This document shows, one piece after another, positions 1 through 10,956 of a DNA stretch of 64,000 nt. Below the pieces are notes generated by a model that was not told where the DNA came from, made no database searches, and saw only the letters and a list, made by a program, of their open reading frames with translations. The DNA comes from Ganoderma boninense. Its lineage: Eukaryota; Basidiomycota; Agaricomycetes; Polyporales; Polyporaceae. The number at the start of each line of letters is the position of its first letter. The first letter of the stretch is position 1. A program made the translations under genes and the position numbers. The stretch lies in the NCBI GenBank assembly GCA_002900995.3, contig CM035306.1, forward strand, positions 4,126,100 to 4,190,099, written 5' to 3'.

Positions 1-416
1 AAGCACGCGTATGCATAGGACGTCCCTCTGGAGGGTCGCTTTCAGGTCCGAGCGGATGTCCTATGCCGCAAGTCTTCTCAGACGAGCCTTATGATCCGTG
101 TAAGTTAGATGTCTGGCAGCTCGGAAAGAATATCAGTGATTTCAAGGTGCCTTTCATCTCTCACGTTGCTTGCTTCCTTGTTGCTGACCAGCCATTGCGA
201 TTATTTGTGTCCCACAGCACCATTCCCGATATTGATAAAGTGTTGGTCTCGATGGTGGACCCAGATGCTGCCACACGAGCCACTGCATACGAGGCCATGA
301 AGGCTCTCTTTGGCGCGATCGACGCCATACCGCTGGTAGCCCTCACCTTTGAGCCAGAGGTCAAACCGCTGAAATGTGCGAGGGCTTCAAGTTCAAGTGA
401 TCTAGCCTGTATGTAG
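1..416 (+). CDS. Kinase-like protein, C-terminal fragment (cut by window edge)
   Basis: This is the C-lobe end of a eukaryotic protein-kinase-like domain. The peptide DEPYDPCKLDVWQLG is followed by an apparent intron (donor after ISDFK near 149, acceptor near 192) and then by IPDIDKVLVSMVDPD and ATRATAYEAMKAL. That matches the helix-F Asp and the late helices of the degenerate kinase-like families expanded in agaricomycetes. The stop is TAG at 414-416, and the N-lobe and catalytic loop lie outside the window, so catalytic competence cannot be judged. The same broad family appears again at 28355-28996. The frame is open to position 1, and the ATG at 63 is internal rather than the true start. 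Family membership is fairly sure; function is unknown. Confidence 0.6.
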   Translation, partial: ARVCIGRPSGGSLSGPSGCPMPQVFSDEPYDPCKLDVWQLGKNISDFKVPFISHVACFLVADQPLRLFVSHSTIPDIDKVLVSMVDPDAATRATAYEAMKALFGAIDAIPLVALTFEPEVKPLKCARASSSSDLACM

Positions 417-867
417 ACATGAAGCGTGAAAGGTGCCTTCTAGTCGGGGCAAGACGCAACAGGCGAGTTTCTTTCGAGGTACCTGTGAGCCTGGCACAAG
501 TTGTTCAGGCTTGTGGCGAGAGACATGACATACCGACCGTCCCACGATAAGTCATGACTAAATCTAACTCCTTCCGCTACGGCGTACAATTCAAAGCGTA
601 GACCCGCGGCCCATGTCGACCTGCAGGTGGGCCCCTGGCTCTGAGTTACGGCCAAGCGCCAATTTAATTTACTGGACAGGCTGGCGGCCGCGAGGTGGCG
701 GCTGCACCAACATATTGCTTCAAGCAAGTACTTACGTATGATTGGATCAATATCGAGTAATAGAGTGGGTTCGCAGGCAACGTGATATAAAATCCGGCTC
801 AAATCACACTGCTAGTCCCATTCAACAGGTTCCCCTTTGTCACACCCATTCTGGCACTATTAGCATT

Positions 868-909
868 CGCCAACCGCCAACCGCCAACCGCCAACCGCCA
901 ACCGCCAAC
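868..909. repeat. Perfect tandem repeat, six copies of CGCCAAC
   Basis: Six uninterrupted copies of the heptamer CGCCAAC occupy 42 bp and end 22 bp before the ATG at 932. They therefore probably lie in the 5' leader of the downstream gene. The rest of 417-931 shows no gene I can defend. Confidence 0.9.
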
Positions 910-931
910 TCTGCTAGTGCATCCATTCAAA

Positions 932-1583
932 ATGGCCAGCGGCAGCGAGGAAAGCCCCGAATTGGATGACGTGGCCACCCTTGATCAATTGGAGAGAGCC
1001 TTCCTGTTGCAGGTATGTACTACTAGTCTAGACTGGGCGACGCACATGCATCAAACCCAGCACTCACTGTCACGGTCTGCCTGCAATCATCAGCGACGCG
1101 ACGAATACGCAGCAAGGCTGCACCCCATCGCCGACGCAGACCTCCCCCCTGCTCTGCGCCACGCCTATTCGCAAGTGAGCCCCGAGTCGCGTGGGCCCCC
1201 GCCATGGCTGCTCCACTTCGGGTTCCAATGTCCAACTCCGCGCGGACTCCGCGCGATGGACCGCTTATTCGCTGGGGTCAGGGCGGTGAACGACGCGATC
1301 GGAAGACCGAGGTCCGTGAAGATACGCACCGTCATCCTCAACCGGCCCGCGACGACCTTCATGGCCGCCGTGTACTCGAACGACGCCAAGAAGAATCCAG
1401 TCCACACCCCGGAGCGGATCGCACGCATCGCTCAGGAGCTCCGCAAGATCTTCGGCGACCCAGTCCAAGGGCCGATGTGGTTCTGGGATCTGGCCGCACA
1501 TGGCCCTGCGTGAGTGGAGCGTTGTCTCTCTCTCTCTTACATATGGTTGCAGTATCTTGTCTTACTGGCTGGTCCACCGATAG
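932..1583 (+). CDS. Hypothetical protein, about 180 aa
   Basis: I do not recognise this protein. The ATG at 932 opens with MASGSEESPELDDVATLDQL. An apparent intron at 1013-1093 (GTATGT...CAG, 81 nt) contains no in-frame stop, so retaining it would also leave an open frame. A second short intron at 1510-1552 (GTGAGT...CAG) leads to a final exon ending in SYWLVHR and TAG at 1581-1583. The middle is well-folded-looking sequence, with LHPIADADLPPALRHAY, VKIRTVILNRPATTFMAA and the acidic/aromatic stretch GPMWFWDLAAHGP. No signal peptide or membrane segment is visible. It is flanked by a kinase-like fragment upstream and about 0.9 kb without genes downstream. The exon model is inference; codon use and splice sites make it a probable real gene. 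Confidence 0.5.
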
Positions 1584-2470
1584 AAACTACAACTGGGTCT
1601 CTTTTGATGAAGCTTTCCCCAACGGTCACCCTGCGGAGTGCTGATGGGCTCCAAACCTGGAGCGACAATCCGTACACAACATGTAGTTGAGGTATACTGC
1701 GACCAATGTGTTATGCGCTCGAAGAGTAGACAGAGATCAATTGACAAAGACGCTTATTCCGAGTCTGCCGAAAAGCAAAGGGGGAAGGTTGACGTTCCGA
1801 GGCAAGGGGCTCACCATATATACATTGAAGTCTGAGATTATCATATCGGGATGATACCGACACGGAGGCATATGTCTGGCATCTCGATCTCAGCGCGATA
1901 GGCATAGTGCCAGGAGTCCAAAAGAGATTAGCACTCTTCGTGGCAGATGTCGCGATGCATTGGAGTTCGTTGGTGGCCGGGGGCTCCTATGGTTATGTAA
2001 CCGTATGCACACAAGGCCGAATATTGATCTTCCTCCTCCTCCTCCTTCTCGAAAACGCGGGCGCGTGAGTAGTCTCATACCGAGACCATCCGCGTGCCAT
2101 AAGGTTTGGTGAGCGCCAGACTAAAGTGCACAGCGCGTTAGTGAGCCGCGAAACGAGTCATCCCGTCCAGCAAAGGAGGGTGCGATTTCTATGCACACGG
2201 CGGGCATTCTGCGATTTTGGAGGGAGAAAAGGTAACAAAAACGGATCACTCGTAGAAGACTTTTCTCTGGTAATACCTTTTTATCCACTTTTCTGGTGGA
2301 AGAGCTCAGAATCCCCGCCGTGCCATGGAGCATATTAGCGTTCCAAGGCGACGCCAAGGTCCAGCTTGTCGATAACCTGAACAAACCCTGAGTGAATCAC
2401 GCCCAGGATAGTGCTAGTTGGTCCTTCAAAGATGATTACGAACACGCTACAAAATACAGGCCCTCCTATG
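1584..2470. other. Intergenic, no gene seen
   Basis: Only short overlapping reading frames occur here. A (CTC)n-like microsatellite lies near 2031-2047. The stretch separates the 3' end of the unknown gene from the 3' end of RPN6, so it is a convergent intergenic region. Confidence 0.6.
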
Positions 2471-4302
2471 CTAGTTTTACAGTCTACACGTAGCGCAGTC
2501 AGCCACCTGGCCCGTAAAACGCGCACAATCCGGTCAACACACGCACCTTCGCGTATAGCGAATCCACGACCTTGCCGACCTGCTCCAGCGTGTCAATCGC
2601 CGCCCCATATGTCCTCTGAAACGGTTCGCGGTCAGTGCAACGCATATCGGAAGGTGGGCCGAAGAGAATACGCACGTCCGCCTCGGGCTCGTCGAAGATG
2701 AGCAGACACCCCCGGCCCTGGTCGAGCACGCCGTGGAAGACCTTGTCGAGGATCATCTGCGACAGCTTCAGCTCGACCGCCTGCCGGCCCTGCCCGACCT
2801 GCTGCGCGATGTACTCGATCTCGACGACCGAGTACGGCTCGACGATGCGCAGCAGGTTCTGCTCGAGCAGCGTGTCGTACAGCGCGGAGAGATGTGTCCG
2901 GATCGTAGTGTCTGACGAGAGCTCTGGTGCAGTTCGAAGCAAGCGCGAGTCAGCATACAGTCGGTCATGTGTGGGCAAGCATGGGCCGGAACCGCCATAC
3001 CTTGCTGGTAGTCCTTCAACGCCTTCTCGAAGTCCGCGAGGTTCCGCTTCTGGTGTGCGCGCGCGATCGCGCGCATACTCTCGACGTCCCGCAGCTGCGC
3101 GTACTTGGAGGCGAGCTTGATCGAGAGCAGCGACGTGACGTCTTCGGGCTGTCGACACAACAAGCTCGATGTGTAATGACAACGAGAGAGATGCCGTATA
3201 GACGTACTAAGTTAAGCATGACCTTGCAGAGGAGCATATATTTCAGTGCACCGAGCGCGCTTGGGTCGTCCTGCGTGCTCAGATTCTCGAACGTCTCGTA
3301 GAAGTAGGAGTATGCGGTGGTGTAGTCTTTGTCTTCTGCGTGGAGGATGCCGGACTGGAGGTCAAGACGGGCTTGCAGTTGCGGTGGACAGTATATTGAG
3401 TTGGCTGCCGTGCGTGACGAGGTGAGTGCAGCCTTGACGAAACAGAAAACAAACCAACATGAGAACCGGGCCCGAAAGACAATTCATAAAGGGGGATTTA
3501 TCACGGACCTTTGCCTTCGCAAGGTTACCAATCCCGCGGTATACTCGGCTCTCCAGAAGGTGAACTTCGGTGAGGACGAGCTTGTCGTCTAGCCGCTTGA
3601 GTTCTGTGAGCAGGGTCTCGATCAAAGCTAGCGCCGGTTTGTATTGTTGGGTATCGAGCTGCCTATGCGGTAGGGTTTGTTTCCGACAAACGAGAGCGAT
3701 GGAATCGTTGAACTCACAAGCCGACCAATCGAGTCTCGAGACTATGCTTCAGGAATATCCGCTTTTCGCGCTTCGCCCACTCAATGTTCTCTTGTAGGAC
3801 ATCAATCTGGATTTTCTGGCTATTTGGAATGGCGTTGAAGCAGTCGAGGAGCGTTCGGACTACATGCTCCGATGAATTAAGACCCGCGGCAGAAAGGTAG
3901 AACGGGACGTACTGAGCTTGGCGGTCTTTGCCTTGGCGGTGGAGGAGACAAATGAACGAGACAGAGTAATGACCTCTGCGACACCCTTGGCATTGCTGAG
4001 GAGTGGACGTGAATACTTGCCACTGAAGAGGCTCAGGCACATCACATTTGGGCACGCACCTCTGGTCCCGATAGAGCTCTCCAAGCTTGACGAGTGCAGC
4101 CTCCTGGTGGCGGAGCTCCGCCTCCTTTTCCTCGACTGCAGCATGCTCGCTGATAGGTGATGCTGCCGTCGCGTTTTCAGTTCACCTAAATGGTCCTGCC
4201 ATCCATCTCTCCGTGCTCACCGAGGATCTCGCGGTACAAGGCTTCGGCGCGCTTGGGGTCCGCAGATTTCGCCTGTGTCAACAGCTCCTCCTTTGTCGGC
4301 AT
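2471..4302 (-). CDS. RPN6: 26S proteasome lid subunit Rpn6 (PSMD11)
   Basis: Rpn6 is a PCI-domain subunit of the proteasome lid that clamps the lid to the 20S core and ATPase ring. The start ATG at 4302 gives [20 protein letters not shown]. Later exons contain [40 protein letters not shown] and the PCI/winged-helix core [39 protein letters not shown] and [20 protein letters not shown]. The last exon is tiny. The donor GTGCGT at 2546 is joined to the acceptor at 2484, giving the typical tail VDSLYAK-TVKL with TAG at 2471-2473. About six short introns are needed, and the length of roughly 420 aa is normal for the family. The gene is divergent from RPN7, with the ATGs 272 bp apart. Identification is firm; internal intron borders are approximate. 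Confidence 0.93.
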
Positions 4303-4574
4303 GATGAGATAGTCACAGAGGTGGGGCAGGTGGGTAGTAGTGGAGAATGAAGCAGACCCGGCGGAGAGAGGCTTTGGCGGACGCAGCGGATGCACGCGAG
4401 GTGACGCGTCGAGGAGTGTGGGAACCTTCGCGGTACTGACGCGTCGCTTGCAGGCGCCTGCCCGTCCTCTCCTCAGCCTTGCCCGCCCTCCACTGTTCGT
4501 CGCCGCCGCTCTAGCCGTTCTGCTCACCATAAATCTCGTTTGACTTGCTGCAGAGCCGCTGACTGAAGTTAAAA
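4303..4574. promoter_or_regulatory. Shared divergent promoter of RPN6 and RPN7
   Basis: The 272 bp between the two start codons must hold both promoters. The decamer TGACGCGTCG occurs twice, at 4402-4411 and 4437-4446 (35 bp apart). Each copy contains the palindrome ACGCGT, which in yeasts is the MCB core. I do not see the yeast proteasome element GGTGGCAAA or a clear TATA box. That the decamers act as regulatory sites is inference. Confidence 0.7.
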
Positions 4575-6082
4575 ATGGGCGACGACTTGGTTCTTCCGAT
4601 CCCAAACCTGTCTCTGGCGCAGGACTACTTCGTCCTCTCCTCGCAATCTCTCGCGCACCTCCATGAGGACACGCGCAAGTCCCTCCTCGAGGGCGTCCAA
4701 GCTGACCGTAAGTCCCCTCTTTTCATACAAGTTGTCTCCGCGTCCTTATATGCGTCGTGCAGACATGGCGCCATACTACCGCATAGTCACCTCGACCTCA
4801 GCCTTGCCACTAGATCAGTCCCTACTCGAGCGCATGGAGAAAGAGAACAAGGACGAGCTGGACAAAATCGAGGAGCGGTTAGAGGAGGCGAAGAAGACCG
4901 AGGGCGAGACCGATATTGCGGACGCGCTCCGTGCCCGCGCGAACTACTTGACGAGGATCGGAGACAAGGTATGTGAGTTCACCTGTTGCTGGATGCGATT
5001 CTTCTTGCTTATCACCGCATGGTGCGGGCAGGACAAAGCAGTTGAGGCCCAGACACTTGCATTGGAGAAGACGCCGGGGTTGGGTTCAAGGATAGATATC
5101 GTCCTCACCCTCATCCGGATCGGTTTCTTCTTTGGCGACCACGAGATGATCACGAAGAACTTGCAGCAGGCAGAAGAGTATGCTATTCATTTTCAGGGCA
5201 CGGTATGTTATTGAGAACATGTTCATACACAGACTCGTTGAGAAGGGCGGCGACTGGGACCGGAGGAACCGTCTGAAGGTGTACCGTGGTCTCCATTCAC
5301 TCTCCATCCGACAATTCAAGCGCGGTGGCGAGCTCCTCCTCGACGCACTTTCTACCTTTACCGCGACCGAGCTCATCTCATACAATGACTTTGTCGCGTC
5401 CACCATTATCGCCAACGTACTTACCCTCAACAGACCAGACCTCAAGAAGAAGGTATGCACATACAGTCACTCTTTCGCCTTTTCGCCCTCTGATTAGAGA
5501 TTTCATTGCTAGCTTATTGCAGCACCTGAAGTCATCCAGGTCTTGCCCGAACTCCCCACACTTTCAGATCTCATGAAGAACCTGTACGACTCGCATTATG
5601 ACAAGTTCTTCGTCGCGCTCGGTACGTCATTTCCGTCTCAGCGCAAATGTATATCGCTCCCAACGTCGCATATAGCTACACTGGAGCAAACACATCTCAA
5701 GCCAAACCGCATCCTCGCACCTCACACCCGCTACTACATTCGGGAGATGCGTATTCTCGCATACAATCAGCTCCTCGAGTCCTATCGTAGTCTCACTCTC
5801 GAGAGCCTTGCGCGGTCATTCGGCATGAGCATTGACTTTGTCGACAAGTACGTCCGCACAGATATTTCTGCAGTCTATAGGCATGCTAAAATACGGCTTC
5901 TTGCTTCAGCGAGCTGTCGCGATTCATCGCATCCGGCCGCCTACATTGTACAATCGACAAAGGTGAACGGCGTGGTGGAGACGAACCGACCATCGCTCAA
6001 GAACGCGCAATACGAGACCGTCGTCCGCCAAGGCGATATCCTCCTGAGCGCAGTGCAGAGGCTCAGCAAAGTATTGTACTGA
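4575..6082 (+). CDS. RPN7: 26S proteasome lid subunit Rpn7 (PSMD6)
   Basis: Rpn7 is a PCI-domain subunit of the 19S lid. The start at 4575 gives MGDDLVLPIPNLSLAQDYFV. Characteristic segments follow: DIADALRARANYLTRIGDK, LGSRIDIVLTLIRIGFFFGD, GGDWDRRNRLKVYRGLHSLS, IRQFKRGGELLLDALSTF and, in the PCI part, ESYRSLTLESLARSFGMSI. The end is VRQGDILLSAVQRLSKVLY with a stop at 6080-6082. Introns with GTAAGT/GTATGT-type donors interrupt it near 4709, 4971, 5178, 5454, 5622 and 5849. Total length of about 390-400 aa is usual for the family. Its head-to-head arrangement with RPN6 suggests balanced production of two lid subunits. Confidence 0.94.
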
Positions 6083-6280
6083 CGTACCGGACACGGACCG
6101 ATCATCCACTCTTGTATTGTAGACGGCTTCCGGACCCATGAATCGCATGAAGCCTGAACGAGCGAGGAGATGTGTGTGCACATTGGGTGTGAGAGAATGA
6201 CTAGAATTACATCACTATAATGCAGTTGAATAGCGGGCTGATAGCGAGGGGTAGAAATGGGCGGGGGATGGGGGAAGCGT

Positions 6281-6766
6281 TCATGGATTCTTCTGCGGAG
6301 GTTCTTCTGGTGGTACACCCCACTCCGGGACGCCTTTCGGTCGTTGTATGCGCTTCGGTTCCCAGTCTTCCGCGGCGGTGGAGCTAAGTTTCTGCAGAGA
6401 AACACGAATCGGACCCAAGAGACGAAACATGAACGAGCCATGCACTCACAAAGTACTCCTCGCGAATATCGAACTGCTTCCGGTTCTTCTGTAGCCCCAG
6501 CTCCTGCTCTTTGCTCATCTGGGACGAGCCGTGTATCAGAAATATGGCGTCCACCCAACAGCATATAAGTGTAGGGAATGAAAATGAAAACGTACCGCGG
6601 TCACCTTCTGCGAGTGCAGGTCATACCGTGTCTGGGTGAACTGCTGCATCCCATACGACGCCCCGACGATGAGCAGCACGAACGGCACGCCGAACAGCGC
6701 TGGATATCGCCTAAATAGTCGGCTGTATCCGGTCTCGTTCAGCGGATTGGAGGAGAACGGTGGCAT
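6281..6766 (-). CDS. COX16: Cox16, cytochrome c oxidase assembly factor
   Basis: Cox16 is a small inner-membrane protein needed for assembly of complex IV. Exon 1 encodes MPPFSSNPLNETGYSRLFRR and then one membrane segment (YPALFGVPFVLLIVGASYGM) followed by QQFTQTRYDLHSQKVTA. Splicing at the GTACGT donor (about 6595) joins this to MSKEQELGLQKNRKQFDIRE and, after another intron, to EDWEPKRIQRPKGVPEWGVP ending in PPQKNP and TGA at 6281-6283. The EDWEP-K-RI-RP motif is diagnostic. The product is about 115 aa, typical for the family. It converges with RPN7 (198 bp between stops) and is divergent from VPS41. Confidence 0.9.
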
Positions 6767-7027
6767 GGTCGTCGGTGTTCAAGCCAGTGAGAGTAGCGAT
6801 TCAAAGTGTCTACCGGTGTCCCGACGGCGACTGACTCTCGAGCCTCGATCGAGCCGCCTCGGCCTCAGGCGCGACCATAGACGCCTGTGACCTCATCGAG
6901 TGACCACCGCGCGTCGCCTCGCGTCTCCCGCGCTCTGGTCTTCTGCTGCTGTTGCTGTCTCTGGAGCTCGGTGTGTGTGCCTATGTGCCTCTAATCTGCT
7001 TGCCTGCGGGAGTATAGCTGGCGCGGG

Positions 7028-10000
7028 ATGTCTGTGAAGCCTAGCGACAATGGAGTGACGACGAATCAGGCGCAGGAGGACCAGGAGCAAGACTCTCAGG
7101 ATGCTGGGATCTGCGCGAGCCCGGACAACATGACCGAGGTTAGCGGCGAGGATGGACACGGAGAGGAGAGAGAGGGTGTAGGACCGATGGGAGTGCAATT
7201 GGAGCGGATGGGCAGGTGACGGACAGCGAGGAGTATGGCAGCGAGGAGGAGGGGTGACAGACGAGGAGGATGAGGAAGAAGACGAGGACGAAGAAGACGA
7301 TGAGGAGCCTGCGCTCAAGTACGAACGTCTTGGAGGCATCTCGCACCAGCTCTTGCAGAAAGACTCTGCATCTGCTCTTGCGTATGCTAATCAACGTCTG
7401 GTCTGTCCCCTCTCCTAACCAGCGAGGAATCGGTCGGCATTGACATTGTCTGTCAGGCTCTCGGGACGCATGGCGGGAAGCTGCACGTCCTCGACTTGAT
7501 CAGGCCAGCCTATCAAGTCGTTCGCGGCGCACTCTGCGTCCATCCTAGACATCTCGATGGACGTCACCGGCGACTGGATAGCTACCGCTTCAATAGACGG
7601 TGAGAATATTCTTCCGGGACCTCTCCCTACATATGGGTGCCTTGATGACTGAGTATATGCGTCCTTCCGTTGCTATCCTCAGGGCAGGTCGCAGTGTATT
7701 CTGTCTCTAACCCTGAAATTCATGTCTTCAACATGAAGCGACCCCTCCGTACGGTCGCCCTCGAACCTAACTTCGCGAAGAGCAGTACGCGATCGCTCGT
7801 CTCGGGCGGTATGGCGGGTAACCTCGTCTTACATGAGAAGGGTTGGCTCGGGTACAAGGAGACGGTTCTCCACTCTGGTGAAGGTCCCGTGTGGCAAGTG
7901 CGGTGGCGCGACCACCTAATTGCATGGGCGAACGACCTTGTACGGTTCCCTTCATCGCTCCTGTGTGCAATTGTTGTCTAACTCCAGATCCACAGGGCGT
8001 GAAGATCTACGACACGCATTCGCAGAGTCGCATCACATTCATCGACCGGCCGGCGGACAGCCCGCGCGCGGACCTGTTCAAGTGCACGCTCCACTGGCAG
8101 GACGAGAATACACTCCTTATCGGTTGGGCGGACCAAATTAAGGTTGCGCGCGTACGGACACGCCCGCGCAAGTCCGCAGCATCGAATCTCCCTCCCCTCC
8201 TCGTCGAGATCACCGCCGTCTTCCAGCTCGACTGCATGATCTCGGGCATCGTGCCGCATCTGATGACCCCGTCGCCCTCGGCCCCCCAGCCGCGCGACAC
8301 CGCCGCGAAGAACGGCTCGGTGCGCTCGACCATGTCCCCCATTCTGACGTCGTTCCTCGTCGTCGCGTACACCGTCCCGGATGCCGCTCTCCTGACCGGG
8401 AACGAGGCGACGGCTGACCGCGCAGAGCAGGCGCGCAAGCTCGCTGAACGCCCCGAGCTCCGTATCATCTCGCGCGGAGGCGAGGAGCTTTCAGCAGACG
8501 CGCTCGGTATATCGGGGTATGAGAGATGGGGATGCAATGACTACGTCTTGGTCGATATCGAGGCCGCCGCCGTCAAAGGGTCTCCGTCCTCCTCTAGTGC
8601 TGGGCATGACGGCGACAGGTACTACGTCGTCCTGAGCCCACGTGACATCGTCGTTGTCAAGCCGCGCGACTGGCGGGACCATGTGGCGTGGCTTGTCGAG
8701 CGAAAGCGCTACGAGGAAGCTCTCGACGTCATCGAGCGTATGGGGCAAGACGACAGCGTGGCGAAGGGAGAGACGGACGAGCTCGACGCGGTGCAGATCG
8801 GAGAACGCTACATCGAGCACCTCGTCGGCGAGGGCGACTTCGTCAAGGCGGCGCGTCTATGTCCGAAGGTCTGCGGCCAGGACAGCAAGCGATGGGAGAA
8901 CTGGATATTCGTCTTCGCTCAAAAGCACGAGCTTCAGGCCATCATCCCGTTCATCCCGACAGAGTCACCGACGTTGGGGCATTTGGTGTACGAGATGATC
9001 CTCGCGCATTTCCTCACTCACGATCGTCAGGTGTGCACATATGCGTGCTACTGCATGCACAATCTACGTTGGGGCTGACATTCTCTGTCTAGACGCTGCT
9101 CCAGACGGTCAAGACGTGGCCTAAGGGCATCTATGACGTCCCCGCCGTCATCGTGGCCGTGCAGTCCGAGCTCGACCGTGCGCCGTCATCCTCATCCAAG
9201 AAGGCCACTGGACCTGAGACAGTCATACTCATGGAATGTCTTGCCGAGCTGTACACGCTCAACCGCCAACCAGGCAAGGCGCTTCCCTACTTCCTCCGTC
9301 TGCGGCGCCCGAATGTCTTCGACCTCATCCGCGAGAACAACCTGTTCACCGACGTCCAGGATCAGGCCCTGCTCCTCGTTGAGTTCGATCAAGAGCTTAG
9401 GGAAAAGCGAAAGAAGGATGGGGAAGATGTCGATACCGACCCTGTCGCAGCGATCACGCTACTCGTGGATCACATCCATTCGATACCCGTGAGTCGTCCT
9501 TTACCGAAGATCGGCGCGATGAGATGCTCAGTCACACCGGTTCTAGATGGCTCGTGTGGTGCAGCAATTGCAAGACCGGCCCTATTACTTATACCTCTAC
9601 CTGAACGCGCTCTTCCAGAACGACCCTCACTTGACGTCTCCGTACGCTGATACCCAGGTTTGTTCCGTTTCATCTCTCGAGCGCAGTACTCCCACTGTTA
9701 TTGTCACTTCACAGGTCAAGTTGTACGCTGAATATGCGCCACGGAAGCTGATCGACTTTCTGCGCGCGAGTAGCTACTACAGCCTGGAAGAGGTGAGAGA
9801 TAACGCGCCTGATCGATATACGCTCCCTTACCCACGCTTTTACCAGGCGTATAAAGTCTGCAACGAACGCGACCTCGTGCTTGAAATGGTCTTCCTTCTC
9901 GGCCGGATGGGCAACAACAAGAAGGCATTGTACATCATCATCGAGCGGCTAGGGGACGTCAACCGCGCTATCGACTTCGCCAAAGAGCAGCATGACGATG

Positions 10001-10676
10001 ATCTCTGGGAAGACCTGCTGCGATACTCCGAGACGAGGCCGGCGTTCATACGCGGGCTGTTGGAGAACGTAGGAGCCGAGATCGATCCCATCCGTCTGAT
10101 TCGCCGCATCAAGAACGGCCTGGAGATCCCTGGCTTGAAGGGCGCGTTGATCAAAATCCTGCACGACTTCACCCTGCAGGTATCGCTGCTGGAAGGCTGC
10201 CAGACGATCTTGAACGGCGACTGCGCAGACTTCGTGCAGAAATTGAACAGGAATCAGACCAGCGGATTTTTCCTCAGCGGTAAGTGCCTTTGGCCCTGGA
10301 CACCGGCATGATCCGTGGGTGATCTAACCTGTCTGTTGTTGCAGCTAAAACGCCGTGTCCTATATGCAACAAGCCGATCGGGCGGACATCCAACAGTTTA
10401 GCCTTGCTGTTCCTCTGTCGACATGTCGTACATGCAGATTGTGTTCAGCACGACGAGGATCTTCCACACCAACCGGACCCAACGCTGGTCGGCATGGGTA
10501 TCGGTGGACAGCCTGGACTCGGCGGCAAGGTGGCGTTGTACGTATTTTTTCGATCTCTTCATCCAATCGTTGACTGAGCAGTCGTTCTCGGGTTGATCAG
10601 CACGGCTATCCTTCGCGCGAGGGTGACTCAAGGCTGCCCAGTTTGCCACAAACGGAGCGAAGGTCAACGGACTTGA
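7028..10676 (+). CDS. VPS41: Vps41, HOPS tethering complex subunit (apparent frame breaks near the 5' end)
   Basis: Vps41 tethers vesicles and endosomes to the vacuole as part of HOPS. An acidic N-terminus leads to ALKYERLGG and a WD40-like propeller (SILDISMDVTGDWIATASID, GVKIYDTHSQSRITFIDRPA, LHWQDENTLLIGWADQIKVA). A clathrin-repeat-type helical solenoid follows, then a C-terminal RING-H2 finger (CPICNKP, CRHVVHADC, CPVCHKR) ending with TGA at 10674-10676. About nine introns are required. Two spots do not join in one frame: the acidic stretch around 7251-7256 (GGGG run) and 7492-7503, where GTHGGKLHVLDL and GQPIKSF are one base out of register. The rest is intact, so sequencing indels are likelier than decay. 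The 7028 start is provisional. Confidence 0.9.
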
Positions 10677-10956
10677 TCGGATTGCACGCGCCGTACTACC
10701 TCATGTCCCCATGTGCTCTACGTAACGTACACGCTACACTCTGGATGCCTCTACCTCGATATACCCTTGATTACTTTCCCTTCGTACTTCAAAAGCGTTT
10801 TTAGAATGGAGGGGACGGAATGCAGTGCTGGTTTAACCACTCGAGAGAATCCATATTGGGGTTTTCTAGTCTTGCCGGACAATTCCATCAATTGAAGCCT
10901 AGGCCCAACACACGTTCGAATGATTTCAACTCACTTGATGACCGCTGCGACTTCCA

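Noticed and set aside
440..802. 120-codon minus-strand frame near the left edge
   Set aside because: No recognisable domain, no splice or promoter support, composition not convincing.
7215..7260. Short intron GTGACG...ACAG to join the VPS41 acidic exons
   Set aside because: Joining at these borders yields an immediate stop in the required frame; a one-base indel in the GGGG run explains the conserved acidic frame better.
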